Source: Nipponacmea schrenckii
Taxonomy: Eukaryota > Mollusca > Gastropoda > Lottiidae
Direction: 5' to 3'
Length of the DNA stretch: 64,000 nucleotides
Assembly: GCA_030562195.1 (NCBI GenBank)
Contig: CM060201.1
Coordinates: forward strand, 29,804,067-29,868,066
Positions 12,331 through 23,760 of this stretch are shown piece by piece. The position numbers and the translations under genes are program-made. The notes under the pieces were generated by a model. The model saw only the letters and a list, made by a program, of their open reading frames with translations. It was not told the DNA's origin and made no database searches. Positions within the stretch are counted from its first letter, which is position 1. Every line of letters starts with the position of its first letter.

Positions 12331-14130
12331 TATACGCCCACATGGAAATGTGGACGTATATTGCCGTCGCCCCTGTCCGTCCGTCCGTCCGTCCGTCCGT
12401 CCACATTTGTTGTATTCACGATAGAGGCTACAGTTTTTATCCGATCTTAATGAAACTTGGTATACATGTATATATTGATGATATCTCGGTCAAGTTCGAA
12501 AATGGAAATTATCGTATGAACGGTTTTTGAGTTATTGCACTTGACTTAGTAAAAACGCGTCAAATTTGGGTTGTATCCACAATAGAGGCTACAGTTTTTA
12601 TCCGATCTTAATGAAACTTGGTATACATGTATATATTGATGATATCTCGGTCAAGTTCGAAAATTCAAATTATCGACCGAACGGTTTTTGAGTTATTGCC
12701 CTTGACTTAGTAAAAACGCGTCAAATTTGGGTTGTATCCACAATAGAGGCTACAGTTTTTATCCGATCTTAATGAAACTTGGTATACATGTATATATTGA
12801 TGATATCTCGGTCAAGTTCGAAAATGTAAATTATCGCATGAACGGATTTTGAGTTATTGCCCTTGACTTAGTAAAAACGCGTCAAATTTGGGTTGTATTC
12901 ACGATAGAAGCTACAGTTTTTATCCGATCTTAATGAAACTTGGTATACATGTATATATTGATGATATCTCGGTCAAGTTCGAAAATGGAAATTATCGTAT
13001 GAACGGTTTTTGAGTTATTGCACTTGACTTAGTAAAAACGCGTCAAATTTGGGTTGTATCCACAATAGAGGCTACAGTTTTTATCCGATCTTAATGAAAC
13101 TTGGTATACATGTATATATTGATGATATCTCGGTCAAGTTCGAAAATTCAAATTATCGAACGAACGGTTTTTGAGTTATTGCCCTTGACTTAGTAAAAAC
13201 GCGTCAAATTTGGGTTGTATCCACAATAGAGGCTACAGTTTTTATCCGATCTTAATGAAACTTGGTATACATGTATATATTGATGATATCTCGGTCAAGT
13301 TCGAAAATGTAAATTATCGAATGAACGGATTTTGAGTTATTGCCCTTGACTTAGTAAAAACGCGTCAAATTTGGGTTGTATTCACGATAAAAGCTACAGT
13401 TTTTATCCGATCTTAATGAAACTTGGTATACATGTATATATTGATGATATCTCGGTCAAGTTCGAAAATAAACATTATCGCATGAACGGTTTTTGAGTTA
13501 TTGCCCTTGACTAAGTAAAAACGCGTCAAATTTGGGTTGTATCCACGATAGATGCTACAGTTTTTATCTGAAATTCAAATTTGACGATTTTTTGATGTAT
13601 AGTTTATGAGTAATTGCCCTTGACTAAGTAAAATTGCGTAAAAATTCATTTTCTGTAGACACTATAGAAGCTACAATTATCTATGGATTTTAATGAAACT
13701 TGGTATGAGCATTGGAATTGATAAGAGGGCGGTCAAGTTCGATTTGGACGATTTTGCGATAAACAGTTTTGGAGTTATTGCCCCTGCCTCTATATTTGTT
13801 GTAGACAAAATAGAAGCTACAATTTTCAATGGATTTAAATGAAACTTGGTGTGAGCATTGGAATTGATAAGACAACGGTCAAGTTCGAATTTGAAGATTT
13901 TGCGATGAACAGTTTTTTAGTTATTGGCCTTGACTTAGTAAGATTGTGTCAAAATTTTATTGTGGGTTCAATAGAAGCTACAATTTTCAATGGATTCTGA
14001 TGAAACTTGGTGTTTTTGAGTTTTTGCCCTTGACTTCAATATCAATTTAGTGAATGTTTTTGAGTTATTGCTCTATTTATTTTTCAAATTCAATGCTGCC
14101 AGTGGGCGTATGTTACCTTGCCTGGCAAGC
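12331..14130 (+). repeat. 161-bp tandem array inside a TIR-like element ('tatacgccca...tgggcgtatg')
   Basis: The outer edges are inverted: 'tatacgcccacatgg' at 12331 and 'ccagtgggcgtatg' at about 14099-14112. A (CCGT)n run lies at 12378-12402. Inside, the landmark 'gaggctacag' (or its variant) occurs at 12424, 12585, 12746, 12907, 13068, 13229, 13390 and 13551, exactly 161 bp apart. Three degenerate units follow at 13667, 13813 and 13974. Each unit holds 'aatgaaacttggtatacatg', 'atctcggtcaagttcg' and 'gagttattgcccttgac'. This is a repeat type commonly seen in molluscan genomes (from memory, not searched). A diverged relative lies at 62330-62960. Confidence 0.92.
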
Positions 14131-14309
14131 TATCTTTTAAAAAAGCGTCAGCGAAGTACCCACTCACTCTATATCCCCTTATTATTGCTTCCTCTAAATA
14201 ACTGAATGCCCCTTTACATGTATTTTTGGATGAGATTTGACTTCCGATTTTAAAAACTTTGTGACCTTTTAATATAGACTATAGCTGAGTTTCAAACACG
14301 ACAAATTCT

Positions 14310-14452
14310 AAACACACATGGATTTGAATTTCGATGGTGTAGCCTGCTGTGAACACTATAATAAGCTTATATGATAAGCTTCGCTAAATAAATTCCCGTT
14401 TTTGAGACCAATGTATGATTGGTCAGTCGGATAACGAATCTGTCCTTTTAAA
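14310..14452. repeat. dispersed repeat family C, copy 2
   Basis: Carries 'aaattcccgtttttgagacc', 'gattggtcagtcggataacg' and ends 'ctgtccttttaa'. It matches 8310, 28690 and 56915. Confidence 0.65.
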
Positions 14453-14940
14453 CCAACAGCTCCACCTCAACAATACCTACTAACGGATATCTATAGCGTC
14501 AAGGAACATGCTCAACCTTCCACAGCACCTGAAGCTATTAGCAACAAGGGTTGAGAACTCAACATCTGTACGAAAGTGCACTGTTATTAAGTGCTGTGAC
14601 CTCTATCTGTGTCTTGAACTACTTTCGTTTCATGGAAATGAGTGGGAATTGAAATTCTCTTCGATGATTCTTTTATCTTTTATTCTACACATGACAAGTT
14701 GAAATTGAACTAATTTACGGCAATTGGAAGAAATTGTCTCGTGAATTTGTCGCTGCTCTCTGCTCTTTCTTAATGAGCTGAAATTGCACCATAATCATTT
14801 CTTTTCTTTGTTATTTCAATACATAAAACATAAAAATAAGACTATTGAATTATGTTTTGCAGTGATTTGTTTGGAGAGGTATTAGAATAATGATTCCAAA
14901 GGGATTGTTAAAAAGTTTGGCTAAATTTCTATGAGTACCG
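14453..14940. other. no gene seen
   Basis: One 64-aa frame (14508-14702) without domain. Confidence 0.4.
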
Positions 14941-15125
14941 GAGACACTGATAGCTTCAGGCTGCACCATTCTAATATTCAATTGGACGTCTGAGATTCTT
15001 ACAATTCCAATAAAACTAAATGGTTTTGTTATTTATTACATAATATATAATCATATATTAATGCCTTCGTGATAGTGACGTCATCTAACTCTTAATTTGA
15101 GTGGAATTGCAGGAACCGCTGTCTA
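14941..15125. mobile_element. MITE family B, copy 2 (right arm decayed)
   Basis: The left arm 'gagacactgatagcttcagg', then 'gcaccattctaatattcaat' and 'tggacgtctgagattc', is clear. The right arm keeps only 'ggaattgcaggaacc'. The centre has 'gtgacgtcatctaac' as in copy 1. Confidence 0.7.
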
Positions 15126-15966
15126 AATGATTCGATCATCTCCGAACCTTTTTACAATCCATTTAAAATATCTGAATTTTCATATTTTGTTTCAATTTCA
15201 TAATCAGCTTTCGAAATTTCTCTTTACTAAATATCAGCGACATATTAGCCTAGTTGTTACCATAACCTTTTGTGAAATAATAACTGGTGACTTTCAATCA
15301 CCGTAACCACTACTTGTCAAGAAAATTAAAAGGACTTGGTTAATTCCATTGTTATGGAATTGTACATTCAATTTGAAATTGAAGACATAATAGATATCTT
15401 CTACAATATGTTAAATGTTCATCGTTAATAGCGAAGACATACACAAAATACCACAAACAATTCAAATTTTGTGACTTATCTATAATGACTTTTTACGGTT
15501 TTTATGTTGGCATCTATTTAATTGTAGACAAACAGGGGTCAGAATAAGAATTTAATTTCAATCAACTGACCAAAGCTCAAGTACATGCTCGTCTTAATAC
15601 TGTGAATTTGACCCGGATGTTATTAAATCATGCATGTAATAAATTTCAGAATGTTGAATTTGAGTAATGTATGACATAAAGGTGAATGTACGCGTTCAAA
15701 AATCTTATTTGAAGTATGAATAATAGAATGGGAAATCCAAAAATATAGTTAATTGTTATGGTTGAAAGAATATTAAAACACATCTTGCATACTATGCCCA
15801 TTTCATTGAAAAATATTCAGATTATATTAGTGCTGGCACGATAAATCGCTGATTCGATGTATCGCGATACTATCACGCGTATTGTTTCGCGAGGTCGTGT
15901 ATCGATACTTGACGATACATGCATAGCTTTCATAAAAAATTTTGGTAATATTTTATTTACTATTCG
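15126..15966. other. no gene seen; possible transposon end at about 15831-15925
   Basis: At 15831-15925, 'tgctggcacgataaatcg' and several 'atcgatac'/'atcgcgatac' blocks resemble an hAT-type terminus. This is only a resemblance; no partner end was found before the retrotransposon fragment at 15967. Confidence 0.35.
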
Positions 15967-16326
15967 GTGTATGCAAGCTTATCCCATCATAAATTCATTT
16001 CGGCGACTTCCCTGAAATCCACAACCGACCGAATCGAAAATAAATTAAAGAGCATTTCAGGCATTAAACATTATCTTAAAAGGCTTAATATTTTTGACAT
16101 TAAAACCAGGCATAATTTTAATGCGTATAAATTTATGTATAAAACTCTGAACAACTTGTCTCCTACCTACCTTTCAAGCCTCTTTAACTATAAAAAGACG
16201 CCTTATTCTTGCATAAATTCAAAACTTGTGGTGCAAAAACCACGAATCAATTTGATTAAACAAAGTATTAAATACAAAGGATCAATTTTATGGAATGGTC
16301 TAGACGAAAAAAAATTCTGTTTTTAA
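15967..16326 (+). pseudogene. non-LTR reverse transcriptase C-terminal fragment
   Basis: The 119-codon frame shows 'RHNFNAYKFMYKTLNNLSP', 'TYLSSLF' and 'SIKYKGSILWNGL'. This matches the conserved C-terminal tail of CR1/L2-like RTs (a 'fxfmyKllNgl.P.yl..lf ... siky.G..lWN.L' pattern). The palm and endonuclease are absent. It is a different lineage from elements I and II. The start shown is only where the frame opens; the host element was 5'-truncated. Confidence 0.75.
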
Positions 16327-16370
16327 TTAGTTGCGATATATCTAATGTAAAATCTATATAGCCAACACAG

Positions 16371-16650
16371 ATCAAATCTCGTGTTAGTGTTCCGTGTTAG
16401 TGTTACGTGGTTAATTTGGTGTTATAGTACAGTGTACTTCGAGTCATCCAGAATATATTGGGACCCCAAAATAATGTCAGATTAGAGAGTGTGTACATTA
16501 ACTTGAAGAATGAGTTCAAATTTCGTGTTATGTGATGGTGTTAACACTAACACAGAACACTGACACGAGATTTGACCCCACCCCTGTACTTACACCAGTT
16601 TTAACACTAACACAGAACACTACTACAAGATTTCACCTCACCCAATGTCT
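16371..16650. mobile_element. short palindromic element (TIR 'aaatctcgtgttagtgtt')
   Basis: The left arm 'caaatctcgtgttagtgttc' (about 16374) is inverted at about 16544-16578 ('aacactgacacgagatttg'). A second, weaker right arm follows at 16600-16640 ('aacactactacaagattt'). No coding capacity. Confidence 0.7.
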
Positions 16651-17899
16651 TCAAATTTTTACAGTTAAAATTTGTGACCATTTAGTTGAAATCTCTTTGA
16701 GAGAAACTAACAAAAACCTTATATTTTGTTTATCAAAGCATTCATTCTAAAGCTATTACAGTATTATTTTTAAGTTGGCAATACTAAATAGGTTACTATG
16801 ATATACGTTCATGCAACAGTTAATAATATAAATCGATTGTGTATAATTAATGCATATTCTTCTTTTACCGTTATAGTTATATAGCACGCTGACCCAATTC
16901 AAATAGTACTTTTTAATCTCTTGGTAATAATTCGGCATTCTAGTGTAGGGATGTTTGGCAGTGCTTGAAACATTTGCTCAAACATGACAAATTTCACTCA
17001 ATACTGTTAGTTTTCCGGGAAGGGAGGGATTGATTCTCCCAGATGTGTAGTTATCTGAAAATGAATTTTGAGTTCTTCATTCAAGTTTTTCAACATTTAC
17101 AGTGACTAACGCGATGCCAAAGCACCCTATTATTGATTATTGCTGACAATTGTAACAAATGTTGAAGACATTTGTATATATATGTCAAAATGTCAAAGAA
17201 AATGGGGTATCAACGATTTCTAGTAACAAAATGCACAGTGGTCGATATCAGCTGCATTACGTTGGACTTAAAATGTTATTTCCATACCAATAATTCAATA
17301 TCACCAAGTACACCTTCCTTTTTACACTTTGTCAATGCGATAGAAGCTTCAGATTTTGGCCACGGAGGGACTGACATTCCAAAAGTGTCTTGACATGAAT
17401 TCAACAATTTACATTATTTAAGTATAATATATCATCAAAAAAAAAGGCTACTACTTGCGATAAAAAATGCGATAAGACCTTAATGAATGGCCTTCAGATC
17501 ACGTTTTTTTTATTTAAAAAATATATTATCCTTGATATATTTACTTATCTTTGCAATATTGTTTACACCTGACCTTGAATTTCGACACACTGAACCGTTA
17601 TGTAAGCGGATAATGACACATCGGTATTGGACAACCATTACGGAGTGTTAGGATATGAAGATGATTGTGTGTGTCTTTTGAAGAACAAATGTGCAAATCA
17701 TCTGGTTCAAGCCAAAGTAGAACATGCTAATGTTAAGTAAGTAAGCCTATAGTTGGTTAAAAATTTAAGGAAATAAGCATGGACCATGAGAAATACGGAA
17801 GCGAACTTAAATTTATCCAAATTAAAATTATGCCTGGTTTAAGTGTCAAAACTATGAAGCCCTTTTAGATTCAGTGACAAATCAGTATTGTATCTTTTT
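16651..17899. other. no gene seen
   Basis: Only spurious frames (16756-16938 minus, 17172-17393 plus). AT-rich. Confidence 0.45.
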
Positions 17900-18430
17900 G
17901 CTGTCTATTTAAAATATTGGACGATGCGATGCCCTACAAATCTCAAATAGTAGACCAATATATGGGTGAAAGTGTCCACGAGAGATTTTGATTTAAAATA
18001 ACACCCAGTAAATTTTCAACTTGATCAATAAATTAATTTTTTAGTTTAGCTAATAGTGATAAATCTCGATATTTTCTTTGAGGCGATGTAATACATTTAG
18101 TTTTTTTCCTTTTTCTTTTACTTATGACATTAAAAGAACACCAGCTTAAGATTGAATCAATATATCTTTTCAATGTATGTCAGTAACCGATTTACCAGAA
18201 GTATAAATAGTATTAAAATCACTGTTGGTAAATCATTGATATGCAGATCCTTGTGGTACTCCATACTTAATACTCCGACAAGATGAAAGAGTCCCACAAG
18301 GCTGATTACAATTTATGAAGGTAAATAATTCATTGAAAAAGTAAGTTTTAGTATTTCAGAATTATCTCATGTGGAATCTAATCAAATGCTTTTGTAAAAT
18401 CAAAGAAAATAAAACCCACCATAGGATTAT
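17900..18430 (-). pseudogene. decayed non-LTR reverse transcriptase
   Basis: Fragments of RT motifs appear in order on the minus strand but in different frames: 'VGFIFFDFTKAFD' (motif 3, about 18421-18383), 'GVPQGS' (motif 4, about 18266-18249) and 'NLLGVILNQNLSW' (post-palm, about 18020-17980). Stops and shifts interrupt every segment, and the YADD box is not legible. This is an old, dead insertion. Confidence 0.7.
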
Positions 18431-18601
18431 TGTTTACTGCACCATAAACGTTACCAATCATATGATTTCGGGGAAGGGAGGGATTGCTTCTCCCAGCAAA
18501 TTGGGCCTCGATTCATGGTCCCATCCGAACGTTTAGACACTTGTCACTAATATCGAAAAACTGAAACATAAGGATTATGGGATTATTCGAATCAACTTCA
18601 C

Positions 18602-18870
18602 TGAATGAGAAATGAAATGAAAATTAAATGGAGTTTTACGTCCTATTCTTCTGCACTTTATGGGCTAATGAAGACGGGTAACATCATGCAGCGTCGAAAG
18701 AGGGACATTTTGCAAGGACAGTGGCATAAGCCTTCTCTTTTGCGATTTCCAACTGTCGAAGGATCTTCAACGTGGACAGCCTGTAGCACATGGGGCCGCG
18801 GGTTATTGTCCCATCCGAACGACTAGACGCCTTTTCAATGTCACTCTACGACCACCAAAAGGGTCTGCTG
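18602..18870 (-). mobile_element. SINE family S1 copy
   Basis: The antisense body and tail are well preserved: 'aaatggagttttacgtccta' (tail side), 'gggctaatgaagacgggtaa', 'gcctgtagcacatggggcc' and 'gtcccatccgaacgac'. The tRNA-like head is missing. Confidence 0.8.
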
Positions 18871-19429
18871 GCATCACTAAAAAGAATTATTACATAATGT
18901 GTAAGATTTTTCTTTTTTCTAAAATTGAACGAGAGTCTTCTCATGTCCCATGTTGTCTTCAAAATGCCAAACTCAAAGGAAGAAGTGGTTTGTAGTAGGT
19001 TGTCTTTGTGAAGATGGTCTCTTCCATGGTGTTTGGTTTTTTCAGTCTGCTACTTGTACTGAAAATTGGGAAGGAGAATTCTGTGCGAACAAAGCAACCA
19101 ACCTAAAAACCAATACCAACTAATTGGACTTGCATCGCTACTTCAGTGAGACAATGTTCCACTATCGCTCCCACAAAATGTCACGGTTCAACTTGACTGA
19201 CTTCGTGTTGCGCTAGGCGCAACGGTGGTCTCTGTTCAAAGTAATTATGCCAGAGAAATAGAACAAACGTGATTTTAACATACACATATTTCACCTTCAA
19301 CATGAGCAATGGATAAGTAAGATTCAACGCTCGACAGCAGTTCAATGATAATTTATACAGATATTGGTCGAATGAAGTCCAGTAAGTTCAAGAATAGTAA
19401 TTCAATGACCTTTTTGGTCTGTGTGTGAG
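18871..19429. other. no gene seen
   Basis: No domain, exon or clear repeat recognised. Confidence 0.4.
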
Positions 19430-19610
19430 GCTATTATTGAATGCATTGGACTGCTTGAAGACGAAGAACGCCATGCAGTGTGAATATTTGTCTAAACAAA
19501 TTGCTGTTTCCATCTGTCGGATGTATTAAAAGTACATGAAGCACCTGGGTCGTCGGTTTATTGACCTATTCGAACGAGTAAATGCATTTTCCATGTCAGT
19601 TTCTTTCGAT
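19430..19610 (-). mobile_element. SINE family S1, diverged copy
   Basis: 'cgccatgcagtgtg', 'atttccatctgtcgg'-like text and 'cctattcgaacgag' appear in family order. Head and tail are lost. Confidence 0.55.
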
Positions 19611-20444
19611 CTGTGTAAAAAAAATAGGAAAGCATTTTTAGATTCCAAAAGTACACCTCGACCTAGACTTTCAGGTGACAAAAAACAAAGGTCGTCACAT
19701 CTGTATTTAACTTAATGAGTATAAAACATGTAGATATTGTAAACACGTTCTGGTACGAGAATGCTATTAGTAGGTTTCCTTTTTTGCCAATTAAACTAAT
19801 TAAAACAATTGATGTGCTTCAATAAATGCTGATATAAGCTTTTGGTTCATGTTACTTATATTTAGCGGCATAATTAGTTCGTATCCTGAAAATTGACATG
19901 ACACCAAAATGCCTGTAACTTGGTTTGGAAGAGTTTGGGAGAGTTTCTTCGCCATGTCATTCGACCCGTCCAAATCACAGAAACATCTAATTTGAACCAA
20001 TCCAACCACCAACTACTACGAATACAAACAACTACCTAGTTTTCGATATCAGCATTTGCTGGAAGCAAACGTTAACTTGTCATCAACTAACCAACCAACC
20101 AGATTAAAGATGTGTTACCTGAAGCTTATAAAGTCCTAATTAGCTAACTACGAAGGGAATTCCTGGCGAATTTTTAACCTAGACGGATTTTCATGTGTGT
20201 TTGTTGGATTTATAAGTATCATTACATATATTATAAAATTAAATTAATAATCAGAGATTGGCTTTATTAATATTTTGTTTGCATGAACAAGCATAGACAC
20301 TCGTATAAACTTTAGGACAAGAATAGCCTACTGTTTGTGTCTATAGTGAACACATATATTGAGAAAGGGGGTTTTGGTTGTTTCAATTGACGCGATGTCT
20401 ATTATTTTGTAGAAACACAACCACAATAACAAAGTGTGTCATCA
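19611..20444. other. no gene seen
   Basis: The minus frame 19800-20012 has no recognised domain. Confidence 0.4.
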
Positions 20445-20701
20445 TATGGAACGCCGTAACTGCCATATGTTAGTATTTTTGCATTATGAGGATTTTTTGT
20501 ATTATCAGGATCATCTTTTAGTATTATCATTTTTTTTTTTTATCATCTTTTTCTATTATCATTTTTTTTTATCATCTTTTTCTATTATCATCTTTTTCTA
20601 TTATAATCTTTTTCTACTTTTTCTATTATCATCTTTTTCTATTATCAGAGTCATCCTGATAATGCAAAAATACTAAAATAAGGCAGTTACGGCGTTCCAT
20701 A
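20445..20701. mobile_element. MITE with pyrimidine-rich tandem core
   Basis: The ends are inverted: 'tatggaacgccgtaactgcc' (20445) and 'ggcagttacggcgttccata' (to 20701). A second inner match is 'agtatttttgcattat'. The core (20515-20645) is a run of 'tctattatcatctttt' units. No open frame other than the repeat translation. Confidence 0.82.
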
Positions 20702-21236
20702 ATACTGCATTCCATATCATCAAGTTTGTGCCTCTCTATTTATTACTAACACAGTGTTTCAATTTTGTACTATCACGTGAGCAATATATCACGTGAAAAA
20801 ATGACGTAGTCCACATCTATGTTCAACTCAAATTTAGTTTCTCAAAGTTGAATTGTGGTAATTGTGTCCTTCAGTAGTTTCATGTCGACAATGTTACTTT
20901 TTTTTTAGATAAAGAATGCTTTGATATCTCATCAAAACACGACCAATAAAACGGCTTGATGGATTTGACTAACTCAGAAACACATCATTAACAGTCTTCC
21001 CCATACTTTACAATTGGCTGATGGCAATATAATATAGTATAGCAAACTTATTAATGCACATTTACGGATTATTTTTGTCTATATTTGCCTTTTTATGGGC
21101 AAAGCTTTTCGGGTAGCCTATATATATAAACATTCTTACAATGACATAGGCCTACATTCTGACTGTTAAAATAGTGCACAATACATCAAATGGAGAGCGA
21201 AATAGTATTATTAAATCAGAACCTAAAGTTTCTTAA
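20702..21236. other. no gene seen
   Basis: AT-rich DNA leading into the duplicated block at 21237. Confidence 0.4.
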
Positions 21237-21823
21237 AGTAAAAGATTAATGGTCTTTTGCCTACACCCTAATTTTCCCGATTAAATATTCATATAGTGAA
21301 GGTATCTGAAGAGTCAATGCGTACAATAAGATATTCTTAAATACTTTAATACAATAATGGTAAATTTTCCATTGCTGATGATGCAATACATACAGGCACA
21401 ATAAATAATGACTTAACAGAAATCACGATATTGTTGAACAGGTTGTATCTTGTATAAAAAGTCACCTGGTACTTATAAACAAGTCCCCGTGATGCAATAC
21501 CGCTACAGATAACAAAAATCAGTCGACTGAAGCTCTATAGCCGCATTTGGAATGCGGCCTTGAACTAAATACAAGGTTACTTCGGGTGACGTTTCTCGCC
21601 TAAGTACAATCTACCTTTCATCCAATCAATAGAATAAACGACTCATATATATATAATTTTAAATTTGTCGTCTGCTCAAATATTCTTATATTGCCGACAA
21701 ATAGCAAGGTAAGCGAAATATCATATCGTCTAAATATACCAAGATATTTTGATTTTTACAAGATTCAAATTTGAACAAAATGCAATTTTTTTTTTGTCAT
21801 CTCTGTGCATTTTACGATGGGCA
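21237..21823 (+). repeat. 590-bp direct duplication, copy 1
   Basis: Near-identical to 22695-23288, from 'taaagtaaaagattaatggtc' to 'tgtgcattttacgat'. Only scattered substitutions and small indels separate the copies. The block contains 'atatatataattttaaattt' and a 'caaggtaagcg' donor-like site near its end. Confidence 0.93.
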
Positions 21824-22056
21824 AATGTATTAAATTCCAGAAACCGCTTCTGGATTTTTTAAAGGGTATTTTTAAAAAATTGAAATTTTGAAAATTTGAC
21901 GTGATGATTTAATCCGTTTAATTGACTAGTCAATCTCATTCTATTGTACCGTCATTGACTGTAGGGGAAGTAGTTTCCTTATTTAACTTTCGACAGTTCG
22001 AATTTGAGTGCACATTGTCAATAGCTGTTAACACTGAAGAAGGAGACTCTGTAAAG

Positions 22057-22127
22057 ATGTCAAGGCCAAATGCTTTTGAGTTATTAATGGCTGGTGGTAG
22101 AGGCTTTCCTAAAAAGAAAACAGCCAG
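22057..22127 (+). CDS. possible orphan first coding exon
   Basis: A favourable ATG at 22057 ('gtaaagATGT') opens 'MSRPNAFELLMAGGRGFP' followed by 'KKKTA' and a donor-like 'CAG|gtaggt' at 22127/22128. The frame is also open upstream to 21922. I do not recognise the family. The Pro-Asn-Ala-Phe and Leu-Met pattern followed by a basic stretch looks like a constrained N-terminal motif rather than random sequence. No downstream exon was found, so it may be a leftover of a duplicated gene start. The flanking 590-bp blocks could be its duplicated promoter region. Confidence 0.3.
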
Positions 22128-22593
22128 GTAGGTTGGGCCAACATGGCAACAGTAAAAACAGATCTAGTATTGGCTGTAGGCTATTTTAATATAATGATAA
22201 ATTTTGTCCTGGAGTTATTCATGATTTACATATGTCTAAGGTTGTAGAAAAGCATGATTAGATATTGCACTGTTGTCTGTTATCATTCTAGGCCTACTAC
22301 ACCAAATATGGCAACTGCTACTTATGGAAGTTCTAGGAAATAGGAACCAGAAAATGTGACAGTCTAATTAAAATATAGACCTAACTTTCATTCCTATTTT
22401 ATTAGTTTTGTTTTCACTACATTTAGGTAGTGGTTGCATACAAAGGTAGACTGCTGGTATTGTTGAGTGATTTAAGCACTAACAAAGGGAGCTTACTACT
22501 TCTTTCTTTGTCTCTTCCACCAGACCAAGTCTTTGATTTAATTAACATTAATATTTCCTGAAATCAAATTATGAGAAAGCCTGTTTTGGAAAA

Positions 22594-22625
<32 letters not shown>

Positions 22626-22694
22626 ATACCTACCTACCTACCCTATTTTTTTTCAAACAGGTTACCGGAACCACACATATTATTTTGTTTGGCC
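22128..22694. other. spacer with poly(A) and (TACC)n runs
   Basis: A run of adenines at about 22586-22627 is followed by 'tacctacctacctacc'. No gene seen. Confidence 0.6.
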
Positions 22695-23288
22695 TAAAGT
22701 AAAAGATTAATGGTCTTTTTCATACACATTATATATTCAAGATTGAAATATTCATATAGTTAAGGTATCTGAAGAGTCAATGCGTACAATAAGACATTCT
22801 TAAATCCCTTAAATACAATAATGGAAAAATTTTCCATTGCTGATGATGCAATACATACAGGCACAATAAATAATGCCCTAAACAGAAATCACGATATTGT
22901 TGAACAGGTTGTATCTTGTATAAAAAGTCACCTGGTACTTATAAACAAGTCCCCGTGATGCAATACCGCTACAGATAACAAAAATCAGTCGACTGAAGCT
23001 CTATAGCCGCATTTGGAATGCGGCCTTGAACTAAATACAAGGTTACTTCGGGTGACGTTTCTCGCCTAAGTACAATCTACCTTTCATCCAATCAATAGAA
23101 TAAACGACTCATATATATATAATTTTAAATTTGTCGTCTGCTCAAATATTCTTATATTGCCGACAAATAGCAAGGTAAGCGAAATATCATATCGTCTAAA
23201 TATACCAAGATATTTTGATTTTTACAAGATTCAAATTTGAACAAAATGCAATTTTTTTTTTGTCATCTCTGTGCATTTTACGATAGGG
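22695..23288 (+). repeat. 590-bp direct duplication, copy 2
   Basis: See copy 1 at 21237. Similarity ends at 'acgatagggca' here and 'acgatgggca' in copy 1. Weaker similarity continues downstream ('cgcttct', 'gacgt'). Confidence 0.93.
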
Positions 23289-23760
23289 CAGAATGATGCA
23301 TATATATATACATTGACAATAATTCGCTTCTAGGGTTTTTAGATAAAGGTGGATTTAAGAAATTGCAAATTGTGCACATATTAGACATGTGCTGACGTTA
23401 ATTTTTTTTTCCGATTAAATTCATAAAAAAGAATTCGAACCCACGGTACCGAATCCATTTACAATCGACAATCTAACTCGCTACAAAGCCATTCCACTGT
23501 CCACTGTCATAATCTACAAATAAAACCGGCGTCATATTTATCTGTAAAAGCTGTATTTATACCTTTGGCGCCGTCAAACGCCGTTCAACGCTAGAATACG
23601 GTACGTCGGTTGACGACACCAGTTGCTGATTATCGACATTTCAGAATGATGCATCTATATACATTGACAATGCATCGCTTCTGGAGTATTTTTGTATTTT
23701 ACAAATTGTGCAAATAGTAGACACGTGCTGACGTTAATATCTATCATATTTATCTGCAAA
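23289..23760. repeat. diverged direct repeat pair around a tRNA-like SINE
   Basis: 'cagaatgatgcat' with 'tacattgaca', and 'gtgctgacgttaat', occur near 23290-23402 and again near 23642-23738. 'aagctgtatttatacctttg' with 'gcgccgtcaa' occurs at about 23549 and again at about 23759. Confidence 0.7.
23425..23512 (-). mobile_element. tRNA-Ser/Leu-like SINE head, diverged
   Basis: On the minus strand, 'aatggctttgtagcgagtta' (degenerate A box) and 'ccgtgggttcgaattc' (B box) are spaced as in class-II tRNAs. It resembles the better copy at 27843-27975. Not a functional tRNA. Confidence 0.6.

Noticed and set aside
12400..14000. Regularly spaced repeats that could suggest a CRISPR array
   Set aside because: The whole 161-bp unit repeats with no unique spacers, and the sequence is eukaryotic.
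21237..23288. LTR retrotransposon reading of the 590-bp direct repeats
   Set aside because: There is no TG...CA ends, primer-binding site, polypurine tract or gag-pol coding between the repeats.
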